From: Linnemannia elongata
Taxonomy: Eukaryota > Mortierellomycota > Mortierellomycetes > Mortierellales > Mortierellaceae
Direction: 5' to 3'
Length of the DNA stretch: 64,000 nt
Assembly: GCA_036320915.1 (NCBI GenBank)
Contig: JAXBDG010000008.1
Span: forward strand, 1,488,001 to 1,552,000
The notes below the pieces were generated by a model. That model ran no database searches. It had not been told where the DNA came from and worked only from the letters and a program-made list of their open reading frames with translations. The position numbers and the translations under genes are program-made. Of the stretch, positions 23,702 to 37,513 are shown one piece after another (position 1 is the stretch's first letter; every line of letters starts with the position of its first letter).

Positions 23702-26611
23702 ATGAAGCATTGCTTAACTCTTATTCTGGCTATAACAATAGCCACCTCACTTCCAGGAACACACGGCCATCCCCAGTCAACCATCATGGGAGTCGACTTC
23801 AGCACAGGACCTCTTGACCCGTCTGATCCTTTTTCAAGTTTACTCGGTCGAGATCAACTCGTCGCGCAGATTGATCGGTCCTCTATCATCCCCACACCCA
23901 TCCCCCACAGTGCGACAATCTTCGACGTCTTCGACGGTGATGACCAGATCAAGGGCAACTCCACCGACGAGACTGTAGATGCAGAGCACTATGAGAGAGA
24001 CTGGAGTCGACCAGATTCTGTTCTAACGCCCATCTCGACCGAACCCCCCCTTCCCCTCTTCAAGCAGCGCGAGCATCCTGTCAAGCCGATGCGAGTTCGG
24101 GTCACAGACCAATCCAATCCTCAGCCGACAAACAAGTTTTATGGGAATCTAATGCTGGGTGACTCGCATGCTCCGATCTGGACACATCCTTACGGTCTGC
24201 GATGGGACAGGATGGGCAAGACACAACATGGACTCTCCATCTCGCATATCGATGATTCTTCCAAGGCTTTTGGGCCTCCTGAGGTGAAAATTGCCGCTTC
24301 GGGATCAGGAGAACGGCCCTCAAAGTACTACCTTAACCCATTTCTGGTCAGCTTGGGTATGTCCGCGACAGAGCTGGATGAGCAACACGAGATGACTGTC
24401 GGAGACTTTAGCGAGTTTAGCTGTGCCGTCGAGTTGACACCGGCAAGTGAGCGGGCCCTGGAAAGACAGGATCCACCCGCGTCAGTTCTTCGTGTTCCAG
24501 TTGTGCGAGGCATGGTGTTCATTTCAGCCCTTTACAAGGACTTGACGCCTCAATTTTACTCCAACATTTTGATCCGTACCTTGACACTGGACCCTCAACC
24601 GATGGCGGATGGCTGGGTCAAGTACCGCTTCTTGATTGAGAATGGAGTGACATGGTTGTTGTACGCCAAACCTGACAGGAGCACGGATGGTCCCCTCCGG
24701 CTCGAGATGCGTGGACAAGGCCTAGCAGTAGCGACATCGGGAAAGTTCACAGGGTTGGTGCAGATAGCAAAGTTGCCTGTGGGCAAGGAGGACGAAACGG
24801 AGAGGGTGTACGATCTGTCGATGGGAGTGTATCCGACGGAGGGGGAGCTAATTGTTCGACACAGATACGTCTACAGGTTAGTAGAATGTTCCTTCACTCC
24901 TTATTGTTATGGTTTGTCGTGTTATCTTCCCAAGATCGGAATACGGGGCTGTCTCTAATGCATTTAGATTTGGGTTCTGGTAATTCGATAGCCGGTCAGG
25001 AGGCTACAGAATCGATTGGAAGTTAGCTGGTGATACCAGCAAGCAGTTCATCCACTTTACTCTGCCTCATCATCGGCAGGCTTTGACAGACAAGACCAAA
25101 CCGACTCTCCTTATGATGCCTTCAACAACCAAGGGAAAGATGGTCGCATATACCGGGTCGAAGTGGCATCTGCATGAACCAGATCGTCTTGCTCTCGACT
25201 TTTTGCCGGATGAGTGGGAAAAGACTGTAACTCCCGAGAACCTGGAAGTAATCAGGAACCAAGCCCGGCGCGATATCGAGCGTGACTTTGACGAGGAAAC
25301 CGATCTAGAATCGATGTACTTTGCGGGCAAGGGGCTGGCGAAGTTTGCGCTGTTGTGTCTGGTTGTCAAGGATGTGCTTCACGAGACAGACGAGATGCAG
25401 AGGAGATGTCTGGACAAATTGGAGAACGCATTTGCGAGGTTCTTGGAGAACAGACAGACTTTCCCGCTTGTGTATGACAAAACTTGGCGAGGTCTTGTCA
25501 GTGTTCAAGGTTTGACAGACCATGGCGCACTGGCTGATTTCGGTAATACCTGGTACAAGTAAGTCATCGCCAACTCATATTTTTTCGATTCCATCGGGCA
25601 TGTTTAATGTTCACGTCGAAACAGGATGATCTCCTATAGTTTCCTCTTTAGCGACTTTTTGACCAACACGACTCATACACTGTGTCTTGCCTTTTTTTCA
25701 CAATTAGCGACCACCACTATCACTATGGCTACTTTATCCATGCAGCAGCAATCATTCGACACCTGGATCCCAACTGGAGGTCGGACGAGTTGGTCGCCTA
25801 TATCGATTCTCTCTTGCGCGACGTAACCAACATGTCCACGAACGACAATCATTTCCCCAGGTTTCGCGCCTTCGACTGGTACATGGGCCACTCTTGGTCC
25901 CAGGGCATCTTTGTGTCGCTGGATGGCAAGGACGAGGAGTCGACGTCAGAAGACATCAACCTGTACTATGGCATGTCGCTCTGGGGTCGTGTCAACAACC
26001 GACCTGATATGGATAACATGGGCGCTATGATGTTGACGATTGCGCGTCGAAGTATCCAGGCGTACTTCCTGATGGACGATGACAACATGAACCATCCGCG
26101 GGCGTTTGTGGGCAACAAGGTGACGGGTATCTTGTTTGAGAACAAGGTCGACCACACCACCTACTTTTCGCCCCGTCTCGGTGAGTTTTCTATCATTTTA
26201 TCGTACCAGTCGATTTGTTTGTCCTTTGCATCACACGAGCTGTTCGTTTGTTCAATGGGATCATTGTGATTTTCTCTCTCTCTTATTTTTCTCTTATTCA
26301 CCTCGCTCTTGTTGTTCCTATTCGAAGCGACTTTAGAATGCATACAGGGTATCCAGATGATACCAGCGACACCCGCACTGCCGTTGATCCGCAGTGAAAA
26401 GTTTGTGAGACAAGAGTGGGAGAGTGTGTTGCGATCGCGTGCTGAGGAGATTGACGATGGATGGAAGTCGATCCTGATGATGAATTATGCCACCTTGGAC
26501 AAGGCTGGTGCCTGGAAGTACTTTGCTGAGTCTGAGCAACCGGTTCAGTTGGATGACGGTATGACACTGACCTGGGCCATGTTTTACGTCGCTTCCTTGC
26601 AGCCTTCCTGA
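23702..26611 (+). CDS. Glycoside hydrolase family 81 endo-1,3-beta-glucanase, secreted
   Basis: Cleaves 1,3-beta-glucan in fungal walls; relatives such as yeast Eng1/Eng2 act in cell separation or spore maturation. Four exons (23702-24876, 24992-25558, 25708-26180, 26328-26611) give 832 residues. An N-terminal signal peptide is visible (KHCLTLILAITIATSL, then a small-residue cleavage region near 20-22). The core starts near PQPTNKFYGNL. Expected catalytic residues are present: Asp582 in NDHHYHYG and the glutamate pair Glu658/Glu662 in DGKDEESTSE, with the four-residue spacing known for the family. FDWYMGHSW and GIQMIP are further family landmarks. No extra carbohydrate-binding module, Ser/Thr-rich stalk or GPI signal is seen. 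The last acceptor (gaag, 26324-26327) is weak, but it is the one that keeps the frame into ATLECIQGIQMIP. Confidence 0.94.
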
Positions 26612-27806
26612 ACGAAGGATCATCATTTCAATGAAAATTTTTCATGAGCTACAAGCAAAATGAAAACAAAAAACACGCAGTGCAAGCGGGAGTGTTTTTT
26701 TAGTGGATCAATTCAAGGATCGTCCATATTTTGTTTATTGTATTTTTCTATTGTTCTTGTCACTGTTGTCTTTACTTGATGCATCGTCATGACTTGATCT
26801 GCTGAACACATTCAAAGAGAAAGAGAATAGAAGTTAATATCCAAGCGATACTTTTTTTTTTGAGTGAAAAGTGATCAGAGAGTTCATCTCGATCCTCTTT
26901 TAGAATGGTGTTGCGCGAATCCCTTTTTTTTTGCCCTTCAAGTAAACAGCACATACTCGACAGCTACTACTACCACAAATGATAGCAAGTAAGCCATTGA
27001 GCATAGTGTTTATGAAAATTGTATCAGAAAAAAGGCAATAAGTGGTTGTCCGCACGATTGTGCTCGGAACAGGTCTGTAAAATTTGCTTCATCAGGTCAA
27101 TCTTGAGGGTGAAAAGGGTATTAAAAGGGTCGGATAACGCGTACTGGAAGAGAGATGGATGTGGATGGATGGAGGTGTGGAGATAGGAGGAGGAGTAGGG
27201 TGCTTACCTGGAAGGTGGGAGGGGGATAAGGGAAACAAAAAACACACGAACGTGTTGCCTTTAAATACTTGGGTTCGGTGAAAGAAAAAAGTTTTCCTCA
27301 CCTCCTTTGATGGATGTGGCTTATGCATTAGAGTCAGGTGACAAGTTCCAGCATATTTCTAGGTTTTTCGTTTCTCTGCGAGTGATCTTCTCTTCTAAAG
27401 ACAGACACAACTACATCAACTCCATCGCATCATATTACTTCGCAACCGCCCTTTTTGACTAAAGGCCTTCTCGACCCTTCTACCTGCTCCTCCACAGCGC
27501 CACTACAAACAACAGCAACAACTACTCCAACTGCTTTCACCGGTACTTCTCTTTTTAATGGTGCTCGCATCGTCCTCGCCTTCATCGTTCACTTCCTTCT
27601 CTGCTTCGTCGCCCCTCTCGCCCCTCCTTCCCCTCCTCCCTCTCTCCCTCCTCCTTCACCTCTAAGTCCTTCCTTCCTCCCTGCTTCCAGCTATCTCTCT
27701 CTCTCTTTTTTTTTTTACTATTCCTCTGTCGTAACGCACAACGCAGACACCCTTCTTGCACCCTTTGGTTCTCTTTCCAGCAACAACCACCCCCTTCTTC
27801 CGAGTG
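26612..27806. other. Intergenic: GH81 3' flank and SMG6 promoter/leader
   Basis: About 1.2 kb. AT-rich 3' flank extends to about 27100. From about 27360 to 27800 it is pyrimidine-rich on the plus strand and is likely the long leader of the next gene. Open frames here are low-complexity Pro/Ser/Leu runs without recognisable similarity. Confidence 0.5.
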
Positions 27807-30800
27807 ATGAGCACAGCAAAGACAGGCTTGACAGTTCCATTCATCCCTGCAGACCCACCCTCAACCTCCTCTTCAACCTTGGGAGCCAAAGTCAACCGTA
27901 CCCGCAAACAACGAAACAATAACAATAACAACGGCAACGGTAATAACAGCAACAGCAACAACACCTCAGGAAACAACAACAACAGCGGTGCTCCTTCAAA
28001 GAAACTTGAAAAGAGTCCTTCGTTCAACTCCAACTTGCAGAATGGCCTAAATACCATGGCCAGTGGTGCCGAAAGCACCAACATCAACTCTTCATCCAAC
28101 AATAACAACAACGGCAACAGCAACAACAACATCACTGATAACCACAATGGTCATGGGAACAACCACCCCAACCCCTTGACCAATAACAACAACTCCTCCA
28201 AGAACCTCTCTCAGTCGCGCAACAGTCCCAGGAACAGTGGCAGGTCTCGAGACAACAGCCGCCTGGCTGCCGACAGTCTTGATAGAGACATGCCTGTACG
28301 AGGCAACAACAACAGCAACTCGGGACGTCCGTCTGGACCCGTAGGGCGTCTCTTTGACCATAAAAGAGACCCAGTCCCTGTTTTACCAGCCTCGTCTTCT
28401 ATCTCGTCCATGCCCAATGGGCGCGCCTCCACAGTCAACTCCAGGAACCAGGGCTCGAACAGCAACCGACAGCAGCGACAGGGGATGAGTCAGCAACCTC
28501 AACATCAACGACTCTACGACCCTAATCAGCCGCAGCACTCGCCCAACTCGCATCCGCAGCCGCAGTCCCAAAAGCTGTCAGAGTCCAACTTTCCGGAGCA
28601 CGGTTCCGCCACCAAGTCATTGGGGATTTCGACTACCGCCGCAGCCACGGCACCCGCCCCCAGAGGCGCCGCCGCAGCCTCCGCTCCTTCGGACGGCTTA
28701 GTCCGCTTGACCAAGGAAATTCAGCAACTAGAGAGGAAGCTGATGGAGAAGCCAGGACGCCGCACTCTGGACAGTGATGATGATTCGGAGAGCGGCCACC
28801 GCAAGGATGAGTCCCTTGGCTGGAACCGACGTATTGACAACTCCAAGAGGTACAATCCTAGTTTCTTTTTCAAATTCTCCTTGGAAAGAATCAACACTCA
28901 AACAAAATATGAATCATAGCGCGATGATTGACAATGGGTCATACTTGCGGGCAATAACAGAGGGGATATGCATGAAATCTCACGCCATTTGTGTATCCCG
29001 TGTGTCAGTCTAACCTTTTTCACCCCTTCTCTTGCCTTTCGTAGGTTGGCGTACAAGTACCTCAAGCTGATGCAGCTCGACTTCAAGTCCTCCCTTAAGC
29101 ATGAAATCGACACCCGATGCTGGAAATTGGCCATCTACCCTCTTATCGAAACCTTTCGCGCTGCCCTTCGCAACGCAGAGCACACCAGCAACCTCTCGAG
29201 CGCAGGACTTTGTCTTTCAGATTCGGACGAGGATCATTCGGAGAATATTCGACATTACTTTACCGAGTTCATTAGCGTCGCCCAGGTGTTTTATGCGGAC
29301 TTAAAGACCACCCTCCAGCAATTGGAGGCAAAGTACGCGACGCCCAATGGTGGACTTGCACGCGTTGTGCAGGTACCCCGATGGCACCGCTGTGTCGGTA
29401 TCTTGGGCGACTTGGCCAGATATCGATGGTTGCACAAGCTCGACGGTGATGGCTCTTCTTTGCCTCCTACCGACTGGCTTGTTGTTGCGAGGCGCTATTA
29501 TCGAGAGGCGATTGACCTTGGGCCTGGCAACGGCAAGATGTACAACCAGCTGGCCCTTTTGTCTGGGTGCCGTGGACTTGAGTCTCTCTACTATTATAGT
29601 AAAAGGTGAGTGGGCTCAGATACGCCGCAGGAGGTTGCTGACTTGATTTCGTTACGTTACAATATTTTTTTTTTGACCAACTGACTCATTCTTTTTCATT
29701 ATTTTTCCATGACCTGTGCGTAGTTTGACTGTCAGGTCCTCGTTTGTTAATGCGCGAGAGACGTTGATGTCTTTCTTCTCGTCGAACGAGCAGATTCAAA
29801 CTTTGACCCAGTCGAAGCAGAGCTCGAAGGCTCGCCAAGCAGCTTTGGTCAACACTACGCGTCGGGACTGTGAAGGCTCTTTTCTCCTCCTGCACGCCAT
29901 GCTGTTTGAAAAAATCAATCTCGACAATTTCGACAAGCGACACAGGACTTTTACTAAGCAGCTCAGAGTTCTTCATCAGCCTCGGTTCCCCGACACCTCT
30001 GCCGATCAGCAATCTTTGGTCGTGTCCGAGCGATGGGACGTGTTTTACTTTATGTTGGCTGTCGTCAATATTGCGGCCATGTACGAGTTCAACTGGACTG
30101 CGTCCGTCCTGGCCAAGGCCAACACAGCATTTGGCCAACTTCGCGATCACTTGGCCGCAGTCGCGACTCTCCCGTACTCGTCCAAGTTGCTCTTGTCAAC
30201 AATGGAGCAGTCAATGCAGCGATATCTTACAAGCGTCGGGAATACTCAGCGAAAGGTTGCTGTGTCGTCTTTGGAGGAGCAGCAGGGCTGGCTGGTGTAC
30301 TGTCACACGGTTCTCGTGTGGATGGCTGGACGCCCCCTTGGGTCTGGAAGCGACATGCTGAACAACTGGCTTGCGTTGGCTAACCATGAGACTCTGCCGA
30401 CCTTTTGGACGACTTTGGTTCAGTTCATGAACTACCATTGGAACGAGCTTTCGCCCTTTGAGCAGTCGGATATGCTCTCCGCTCTTTCAGAAGAAATACC
30501 CGAGCAAGGATTAGCGGATCAGCAGCATAAAGCAAGCGACAAGATTTCGTTTCAGTTGTCGCTCCCGCCTCTTGGTCAGGAGTGGGAATTGCGAGGACTC
30601 GCTTGGTTGCCGACGAACCGATACTCTGGCGCCATGTTCAAGGGTTTGCAGCCGGTTATGGACGATGCCGACTTGAACGGCGGTAGCTTTTGGAAGCAGG
30701 AGCCGCCAAAGTCGGAGCGCTTGTCTAAGCGCTTGGTCGAGCTGAGTTTGATTGCAGCTATGGTAAGCTCTTGGTTTTATGCGTATTTCGTTGAACCCAC

Positions 30801-32033
30801 TTAAAACTGCCATTCCATGTTCTGACATCATACATTTTTCTCTTTACGTTTGCAAAATAGCACATGGAGGTCGTCGGGTTTGATTTTTGCGAGAATGCCT
30901 TTAAGATCAACGAGGAATATGCGGCACAGGCAGAGGAGGCTGCATTGCAGGCAGGAAGCGCAGAGGACGATACGACGGACGACAATCTCTTATCGTCTTC
31001 CCATGCCAGCCTCAGCCAGGATTCAGGACTCGAGGATGAGCCCATCCTCAGCTCGACCTTCAGTGACATGGGCATCTTTGATGGCCACTCTCCCAACGCC
31101 GAAATTCTGGAGCTCAAGTCCAAGAGGGACCAGCTCAAATCGATGCTCAGCGACAACCGACGTGCGGCTGGGGCTGCTTCTCCCAAGGGGTATGGGTCCC
31201 GAGGAGGTCCTCAGGATGGAGGAGCATCAGGTCGCAGGAACAACAACAAAGGTGGACGTGGGTATGCCGACCGTCGGATCCAGAGTGCTGGTGCTGCACC
31301 CTCGAGGGCGCTGCAGGTGGCAGAGAACTCGATCTTGGTCATTGATACCAATTGTTTGGTGTCGGACTGGACGGTGATTCAACGAGTGGTCTCGGCAGAT
31401 CGATGGACAGTCATTATCCCCCTGGCAGTTATAACAGAATTGGACGGACTCAAGAACAACCCGGCACCCTTGGGTCCTGCTGCAGCTGCTGCTTTGGACT
31501 ATTTGGAGGGATGCCTTGCGATGCGGCCCAAACTTCGTCGTCTCAAGATCCAGACCAGTCGCGGCAACTATATGAATGACTTGAGCTTCCGAGTCGAGTC
31601 ATTCAACTATGAGAGACAGGCGCCTCAACAGCAACTGCAGCTACCACAGCAACGCTCGAACCATCAGCGCCACAGGAGAGCAGTGTCGGGAGGAGGCTCA
31701 GGAGCTGTTGGATCTGGAGGGAGCCATGACGAGCGCGATCAAGACGATGAGGGCGGAAGCGAGGGCGATTATTACTACTACGATGATCGCGACGAAGAGA
31801 TTATGCGGAACCACAATGTGGACGACTTTATCTTGGGGTTGTGTCTCTGGCATCAGGAAAATGGCCCCTCTTCATCTTCGTCATCGTCCTTGTCGCCGTC
31901 GCCCATGGCGTCTTCGGCTTCGGGAGGGATCTATCTTGTCACGTATGATCGCAACCTGCGTGTCAAGGCGCGTGCGAGAAGTGTCCAGGTCTTGGGCAAG
32001 GATGATCTCGGCGCCCTTACCTCTGGCCTCTAG
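27807..32033 (+). CDS. SMG6/EST1-like protein with PIN nuclease domain
   Basis: A homologue of SMG6/EST1A, which cuts mRNA in nonsense-mediated decay and has telomere roles in some organisms. Four exons (27807-28849, 29045-29605, 29724-30762, 30861-32033) give 1,271 residues. The N-terminal 300 residues are disordered and Asn/Ser-rich. The 14-3-3-like EST1 domain follows, with KYLKLMQLDF, WHRCVGILGDLARYRW and the TPR-like DLGPGNGKMYNQLA. The PIN domain is C-terminal: Asp1043 in VIDTN, Asp1202/Asp1203 in NVDDFIL and Asp1244 in TYDRNLR. The acidic metal-binding set is therefore intact and catalysis is expected, unlike SMG5-type PIN domains. Inside the PIN domain a Gln/Ser/Gly- and Asp-rich insertion (about 1135-1195) expands a loop. 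The start ATG at 27807 (MSTAKTG) is the first in frame. The gene is convergent with SMC4, 230 bp apart. Confidence 0.9.
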
Positions 32034-32162
32034 CTTTCGTCGTTTTTTGATACTTTTGTTTGTTTTTTTTTGGACCCTTTTCACTATCTCTGTTACCCTC
32101 CCGTCCTTGTCGACATCTCTTTTTTCTTGATACCAAACCATACTCTCTCTTTCATTTTGTCA

Positions 32163-32168
32163 AATAAA
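32163..32168 (+). terminator. Polyadenylation signal AATAAA
   Basis: A canonical hexamer 130 bp after the SMG6 stop, in the short convergent gap before the SMC4 stop. Confidence 0.45.
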
Positions 32169-32263
32169 TCACAGGCGACCATAACGGATATAAGGAATTA
32201 CGGAAGTTGTATATTGAAGGGGAAACGGAAGAAACCCACGCAAGTTACCTATGTATCTATTTT

Positions 32264-35200
32264 CTATTGACTGGCAGAGACGGGAGCAGGTGTGGGCGAA
32301 GGAGCAGCAGCAGGGGCAGGGGTAGCGACAGGGCGTCGTGGCGCAGATGCTCCAGAACCACCACCAAGACCCGCCACACCCGTCATATCAGATCCATGTC
32401 TCGACATCGTCGACACCCTCCTCATATGCTGTCCGCCGCCACTGCCACCGTTGGCACTCGAATGAGAGGTCATCGGTGCCGGAACGGGGGTGGGCCTGAT
32501 GACCGACATGGCTGTAGGGTTGATCGAGATAGACTTTGTCTTGTTGTCAGTCTTGTAGATACCGACCAGTCGGTCAGCCAGCTCGAACATATTGTTTCGC
32601 AAAGAGATGATCACAAACTGGGCGTTCTTGGTCCGGTCCTTGATGTAGTTAGCCACAATCGACACGTTCCTGAAATCCAGCGCAGCGTCAATCTCGTCCA
32701 TGACGTACAGGGGTGTTGGCTTGAAGTGGTGCAGCGCAAACACCAACGCCAACGAACTCAGTGTCTAAGAATCGTTGGATTTGAAAGTAGAAATATTGAC
32801 TGTTAGAAACTCGATAATGTGCAAGAAACATCGTATTGTTACTAACAAATTCATCCTCGTTACCTTCTCTCCTCCAGACAAGTTGGAAATGTTCTTCCAG
32901 CTCTTCTTGGGAGGCATAACACTGAAGATAATGCCCTCCGAGAAGGGATCCAGACTGTCGACCAGCTCCAGCTCAGCATTGCCTCCCAACGTAATCATCT
33001 GGTACATCTCCTTCAGCCTCATGGAGATGATCTGGAATCCAGCCATGAACTCATCTAACCGCTTTTTCCTCAGGTCGTCATAATCCTTCTTGGCCTCCTC
33101 TCGACGGATTGTGATCTCTTCCAGATCCTTGGCTCTCGACAAATACTCCTCCTCGCGCCTCTTGTACTCCTCCAGCACTGTGAGGTTGGGTTTCGCCTCC
33201 GAGAGTTTGTGTTCGAGTTGCTGGATTTGAAGCTCGACATCCTGTTTCTCAATCATGGCCAAATCGGTATCTGCAATTTCATGCAGCTCCGCCACAATCT
33301 CGTCCTCATCATAGTCGACCTCTTGGATCGTCAGCTCTTTCAAGAGATCTCTCCAGTGCTTGAGACGACGCTCGTGTTCCGCCAAGGATCGCTTCAGATC
33401 ATCCAGCTCGTTCCTCATCTCCACTTCGGCCGTCCTGATTCGGTTGATGACCTTTAACTTTGCATCAAGTTCCAACTTTAGCTCTTCCATCTCTTCCTTC
33501 TTCTCCTCCATGATCTATTTGTGTACATACCGAAAGAACAAAGCTGTTAGCGTAATATGTTTCTACTATCAGTCCAGAGATTTGAATAACAATTGCGTGA
33601 AGAATAAGACACGTACCAGTTTTGCATCCTCGGCACGTTTGCGAATGCCAACAGCCTCCTGAGACTTCTCCTTGATCTGCTGCTCCAATGCCTCCAGATC
33701 GACAGATACCTCAGCGAGCTCTTTCTCGTGCTTGGCAATCTGTGTTCCGAGCTTGACAGTATCCTTCTCGGCCTTGTTCTTGGCAACCTTGGTCTTGGTC
33801 GCCTTGTCACCCAAAGCCTCAATCTGCTCCTTCAAACCATCGGCCTTGGACTTTTGAGCTCTCAGCTTGACACCACCAGCATCCAAGATCTTGTTCTGCA
33901 AGTCCTTGATCTTGGCTTCAATGGACTTTGCGTTCTGCTTGATCGCCAGAACCTCATCCTTGAGCTCCTTGGCCTTATTACTCAGTGCCTTCATCTTGGC
34001 CACCTCCGTTGGCTTGGGCTCGGCTTCGTTCCTCAATGCCTCAATACGCTTCTCTGACTCTGCGATCCGTTTCTGGTTTGCCTGAACATCCATCTTGAAC
34101 ATCGACAGTCGCATCTCCATCTTGGGTCCGTTCGCAATGGTTGACTGCAACTCCCGTTCCAAGGATACCTTCTGCTGCTGATGGAATCTGTACTCGGTCT
34201 CCTTCTGGTCCCGCTCAGCCTCCATTTGGGCGACCTGCTCGGCAGTGAACTCGCCTGTTGACAGTGTCGAGCTCATGGCGCCACGGTTGACACGCGTTCC
34301 ACCACCCGTCATGGTTCCAGATTTATCGATCACCTGTCCATCCAAAGTGACGACCCTCCAGCGCTGCTTTCCGTAGGCGATCCTGTTGGCCTGCTCCATA
34401 TTAGTGGCGACCAATGTATCCTGCATCACACTGTAGAACGCTGGCGCAAATTTGGGATCGGCAGGTCGGACCAGATCAAACAGACGAGGCACATTCTCTG
34501 GAGTTTGGATTGGACCCAAGTTGCGTTTTGGGAGCTGGTTCAGCAAGATCAAAGAGACGCGACCAAGGTTGTTCTTGCGGACGAATTCGATACACTGCTG
34601 ACCAACTTCGACATTGTCGACGACAATGTTATCCAGGGCAGGGCAGGCCGTTGAAATGGCGACATCATACTTGTCATCGATAGCTCCCAGGTTGCCGAGA
34701 CGTCCTTGAATGCCGATAATCTTTCCGAGGTCTCGTTGACGCATAAGGTTGTTCAAAAGAGCAGACCGGGTCTGATTCGACTGTTGGGAAGCTCGGCCTT
34801 CTTCTGCGCGTGCTCTTGCCGCGTTGGCCTTCTCCCTCAAGATGGTCTCTTTCTCTGCCATTTCCTGCGAACGAGTATAACATTGTAATCAATGGCAAAA
34901 GAGGTCAGAGAACCAACAGTGAGCAAGTAATTTGTACACGATATCTTTCGCTCATATATATTGATCACTCCGTTACCTTGATTGTTCGCTCCATGCCTGC
35001 AATTTGATCCGCAGATGCTTCGATGCTCTCTTGCAACTCTCGGATTTCGTCTTCTTTTGAAGCTTGTGATCTCTTGAGTGTCTCGAGTGCCGATACCGCT
35101 TCCCGATATTGTGTTTGCGCGTTTCTTGACCTCTGCTCCAGGAGATCATGTTCTGACTGAGCCATATCAACCTCGCTCTGCTTGGCCACGATCTTGGCCG

Positions 35201-37513
35201 TCCATGGCGCCAATTCCTTTTGATGCTCTTCGATTTGCTGAGAAAACTCTTCCGTCTTACCTATTGGACATATGGTGTTCAGTAAACAACACAGTCAGCA
35301 CCTATTTACATTTAGACAATAAGAAACAAACTCACGTGGGTAAATTCGTTTCATTAGATGCTTTACCTCTCAGACTTTCGCGAATGACCTCAAGCTCTTC
35401 CTCGGCAGCCTCTAGACTCTTCTCCAGCTTTTCCAGTTCGGCCTGCTGCTTGACCAGATCTGACTCGTGGTTGCGGATCCATGACTGGTTCTCAGAGAGC
35501 GAATGTTTGTCCTAAAGGCGTGAAATCCCAAGCACAAAATATCAATACCGTCAACTTTTCCATTGAATACGGCGTGTTTTCAGTATTTCACAATCATCTC
35601 AAAGCTTACGGCTGTAAGAGCCTTGGTGCCTTTCTTTTGCTTGTTCCTCAAATGTTTCCTGTTCTCTTGCATCTGAACATCCTCACGATCGATCTTGGCC
35701 AGCTGCTTTAGAATCTCGCTCGTCTCTTTGTCGATTTTCTATTGAGAGGAAAGACATAGACAGGTCATTAGACTGAAGGACTGGCGCACGTCGACATGCA
35801 TATTAATACCGTCACACACATCCTTAGATCTGGTACGTACCTCGTACTCCTTGACGCGTGAATTGTGATCGCTCTCGAGCTTCTCAATCTCATCCTTGAG
35901 TCCCTTGTGCTTGTTGTGGTCCTCTTCCAACTTCGCCTCAAGGTTAGCCTATAATAAAAAGGTGAGACGATGTTTTAAAATCATGGCATCTCAATCGCTG
36001 CGAAGAAATAACTACAGCAATATTTGTCCTTTCCAAGACTAAAGACATACCACCTGCTTTGTGTCCTTCGCGAACCGCTTGTTGGCCTCCCACAAGTAAA
36101 TCTGGTAAAGCGCAGACTGCTTCATCGCCAAGTTGTTCTGGTCCTTGATATAGTCCTCCGCTTCCCGTTTCTTGGCCTATGGATAGAAAGGTATATGCCG
36201 TGAGGTCAGCCATCAACAATGACCACTGCCAACATTTCAGAGCATGCAATAAAAACTGTTTGGATATTGCCAAACTTACCTCAAGAGCATCCCTCTCCTT
36301 TTCGACATACTTGACACGAGTAAGACGCTCTGACCGCTCATCATTCAGGGCTTCCAGCTCGACAGCGGATTTTTCGATGTTCTCTTTATATTGAGATGTT
36401 CCAATGATGTCCTCCAGATACTCCAACAGACCATCGTCATGCTCAGTAATCGCTTTGGGTTTCATCTGTGAGATTGACTCGACCTCTCCTTGTAAGATCA
36501 GGAAACGCTTGTGTTCCAAGTCAATTCCTCTGCCTTTCAAAAGTGTTGTCACTTGAAGGTAACTGCTCGACAAGCGGTTGATAAAGTACTTGCTGGAGTT
36601 ATTCCGGTAAGCCTGACGCGACACAATCAATCCTGACCCTTCAATGCGCTCAAACTCATTTGGTCCAGGCTAGTGGTTGTAGGTTGATATTAACGGCGAT
36701 AATCAAATATTTGTGTGAGTAATTTACGTGTTTAGCGCCAACATGCCTTCCTCAAACCCGACGAAACAACTGCTAACTTACCAAGTCGAGGATCTCACAA
36801 AAGTGAATCTCGACTGTGCAGCTCTCAAGATCCTCGGCACCCTTGGAGTTGTGAATCAGCTCCGAGAGCTTGCCCTGACGCATTTTGTTGGCTCTGTATC
36901 CAAAGACGAACAACAGGGCGTCGATAACGTTACTCTTTCCACTTCCGTTAGGACCGACGACGGAGGTGAAGGATTTGTGGAAGGGTCCGATCTCCTGTCG
37001 CCCAGCATAGGACTTGAAGTTGACGAGCACCATCTTTTCGATGACAAGGCGGGGCGTTAACTCAATAGTTGGTTCCTTGACAGCTGCAGCTGCAGCGGCG
37101 GCGGTTTCTGAGGAGGCGATTGAGTTTCGTTTGGCAATAGCGTTGCCGTTGGGCGAGGATTGCCGAGAAGAGCTGGTGAAGGTATTGGAGGGTGGGGCAA
37201 GCATATCAGAAGAGGCTGGTTGTTGAGGACTGGAAGGGACTACTATAGGACCTTCCTCAGTTTTTTGTTCTGGTTCCTGAAGGTGAAGCTGTTGAACATC
37301 ATGCTCGACAGATTCAAGTTCGACATCAGGTGCATCCTCTGCGGTTGGTGATGACTCTGTTGTGGGTAGGTGATGTTCTTGTGTGTGTTCTTGTCCCTGC
37401 ATATCTTCTGTCTCCGATTCCTCCTCCTGACCGGTGTGGACTGTGATGTCCTTCTGTTCCTGAGAAGGGGAAGGGGAAGGAGACTGTTCGTGATCCTGTT
37501 CCATAGAGGTCAT
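32264..37513 (-). CDS. SMC4: Structural maintenance of chromosomes protein 4 (condensin subunit)
   Basis: The condensin ATPase that pairs with SMC2 to compact mitotic chromosomes. Ten exons (37513-36782, 36669-36280, 36176-36051, 35948-35841, 35738-35610, 35511-35367, 35260-34977, 34864-33617, 33514-32864, 32764-32264) join in frame to 1,437 residues. Walker A is GPNGSGKS at 187-194, in the SMC4-typical NFKSYAG/GPFHK context. ILQGEVESISQMKPK and EYLEDIIG follow. The hinge has GRLGNLGAIDDKYD and SGTMTGGGT. The signature LSGGEK is at 1265-1270, and Walker B LYVMDEIDAALD has Asp1293/Glu1294. Long coiled coils lie on both sides of the hinge. An acidic, Gln/Pro-rich tail of about 150 residues precedes the head, and an Ala/Pro-rich tail ends the protein, so it is somewhat longer than human SMC4. 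The start ATG at 37513 is the first in frame. It is divergent from LMBRD1. Confidence 0.96.
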
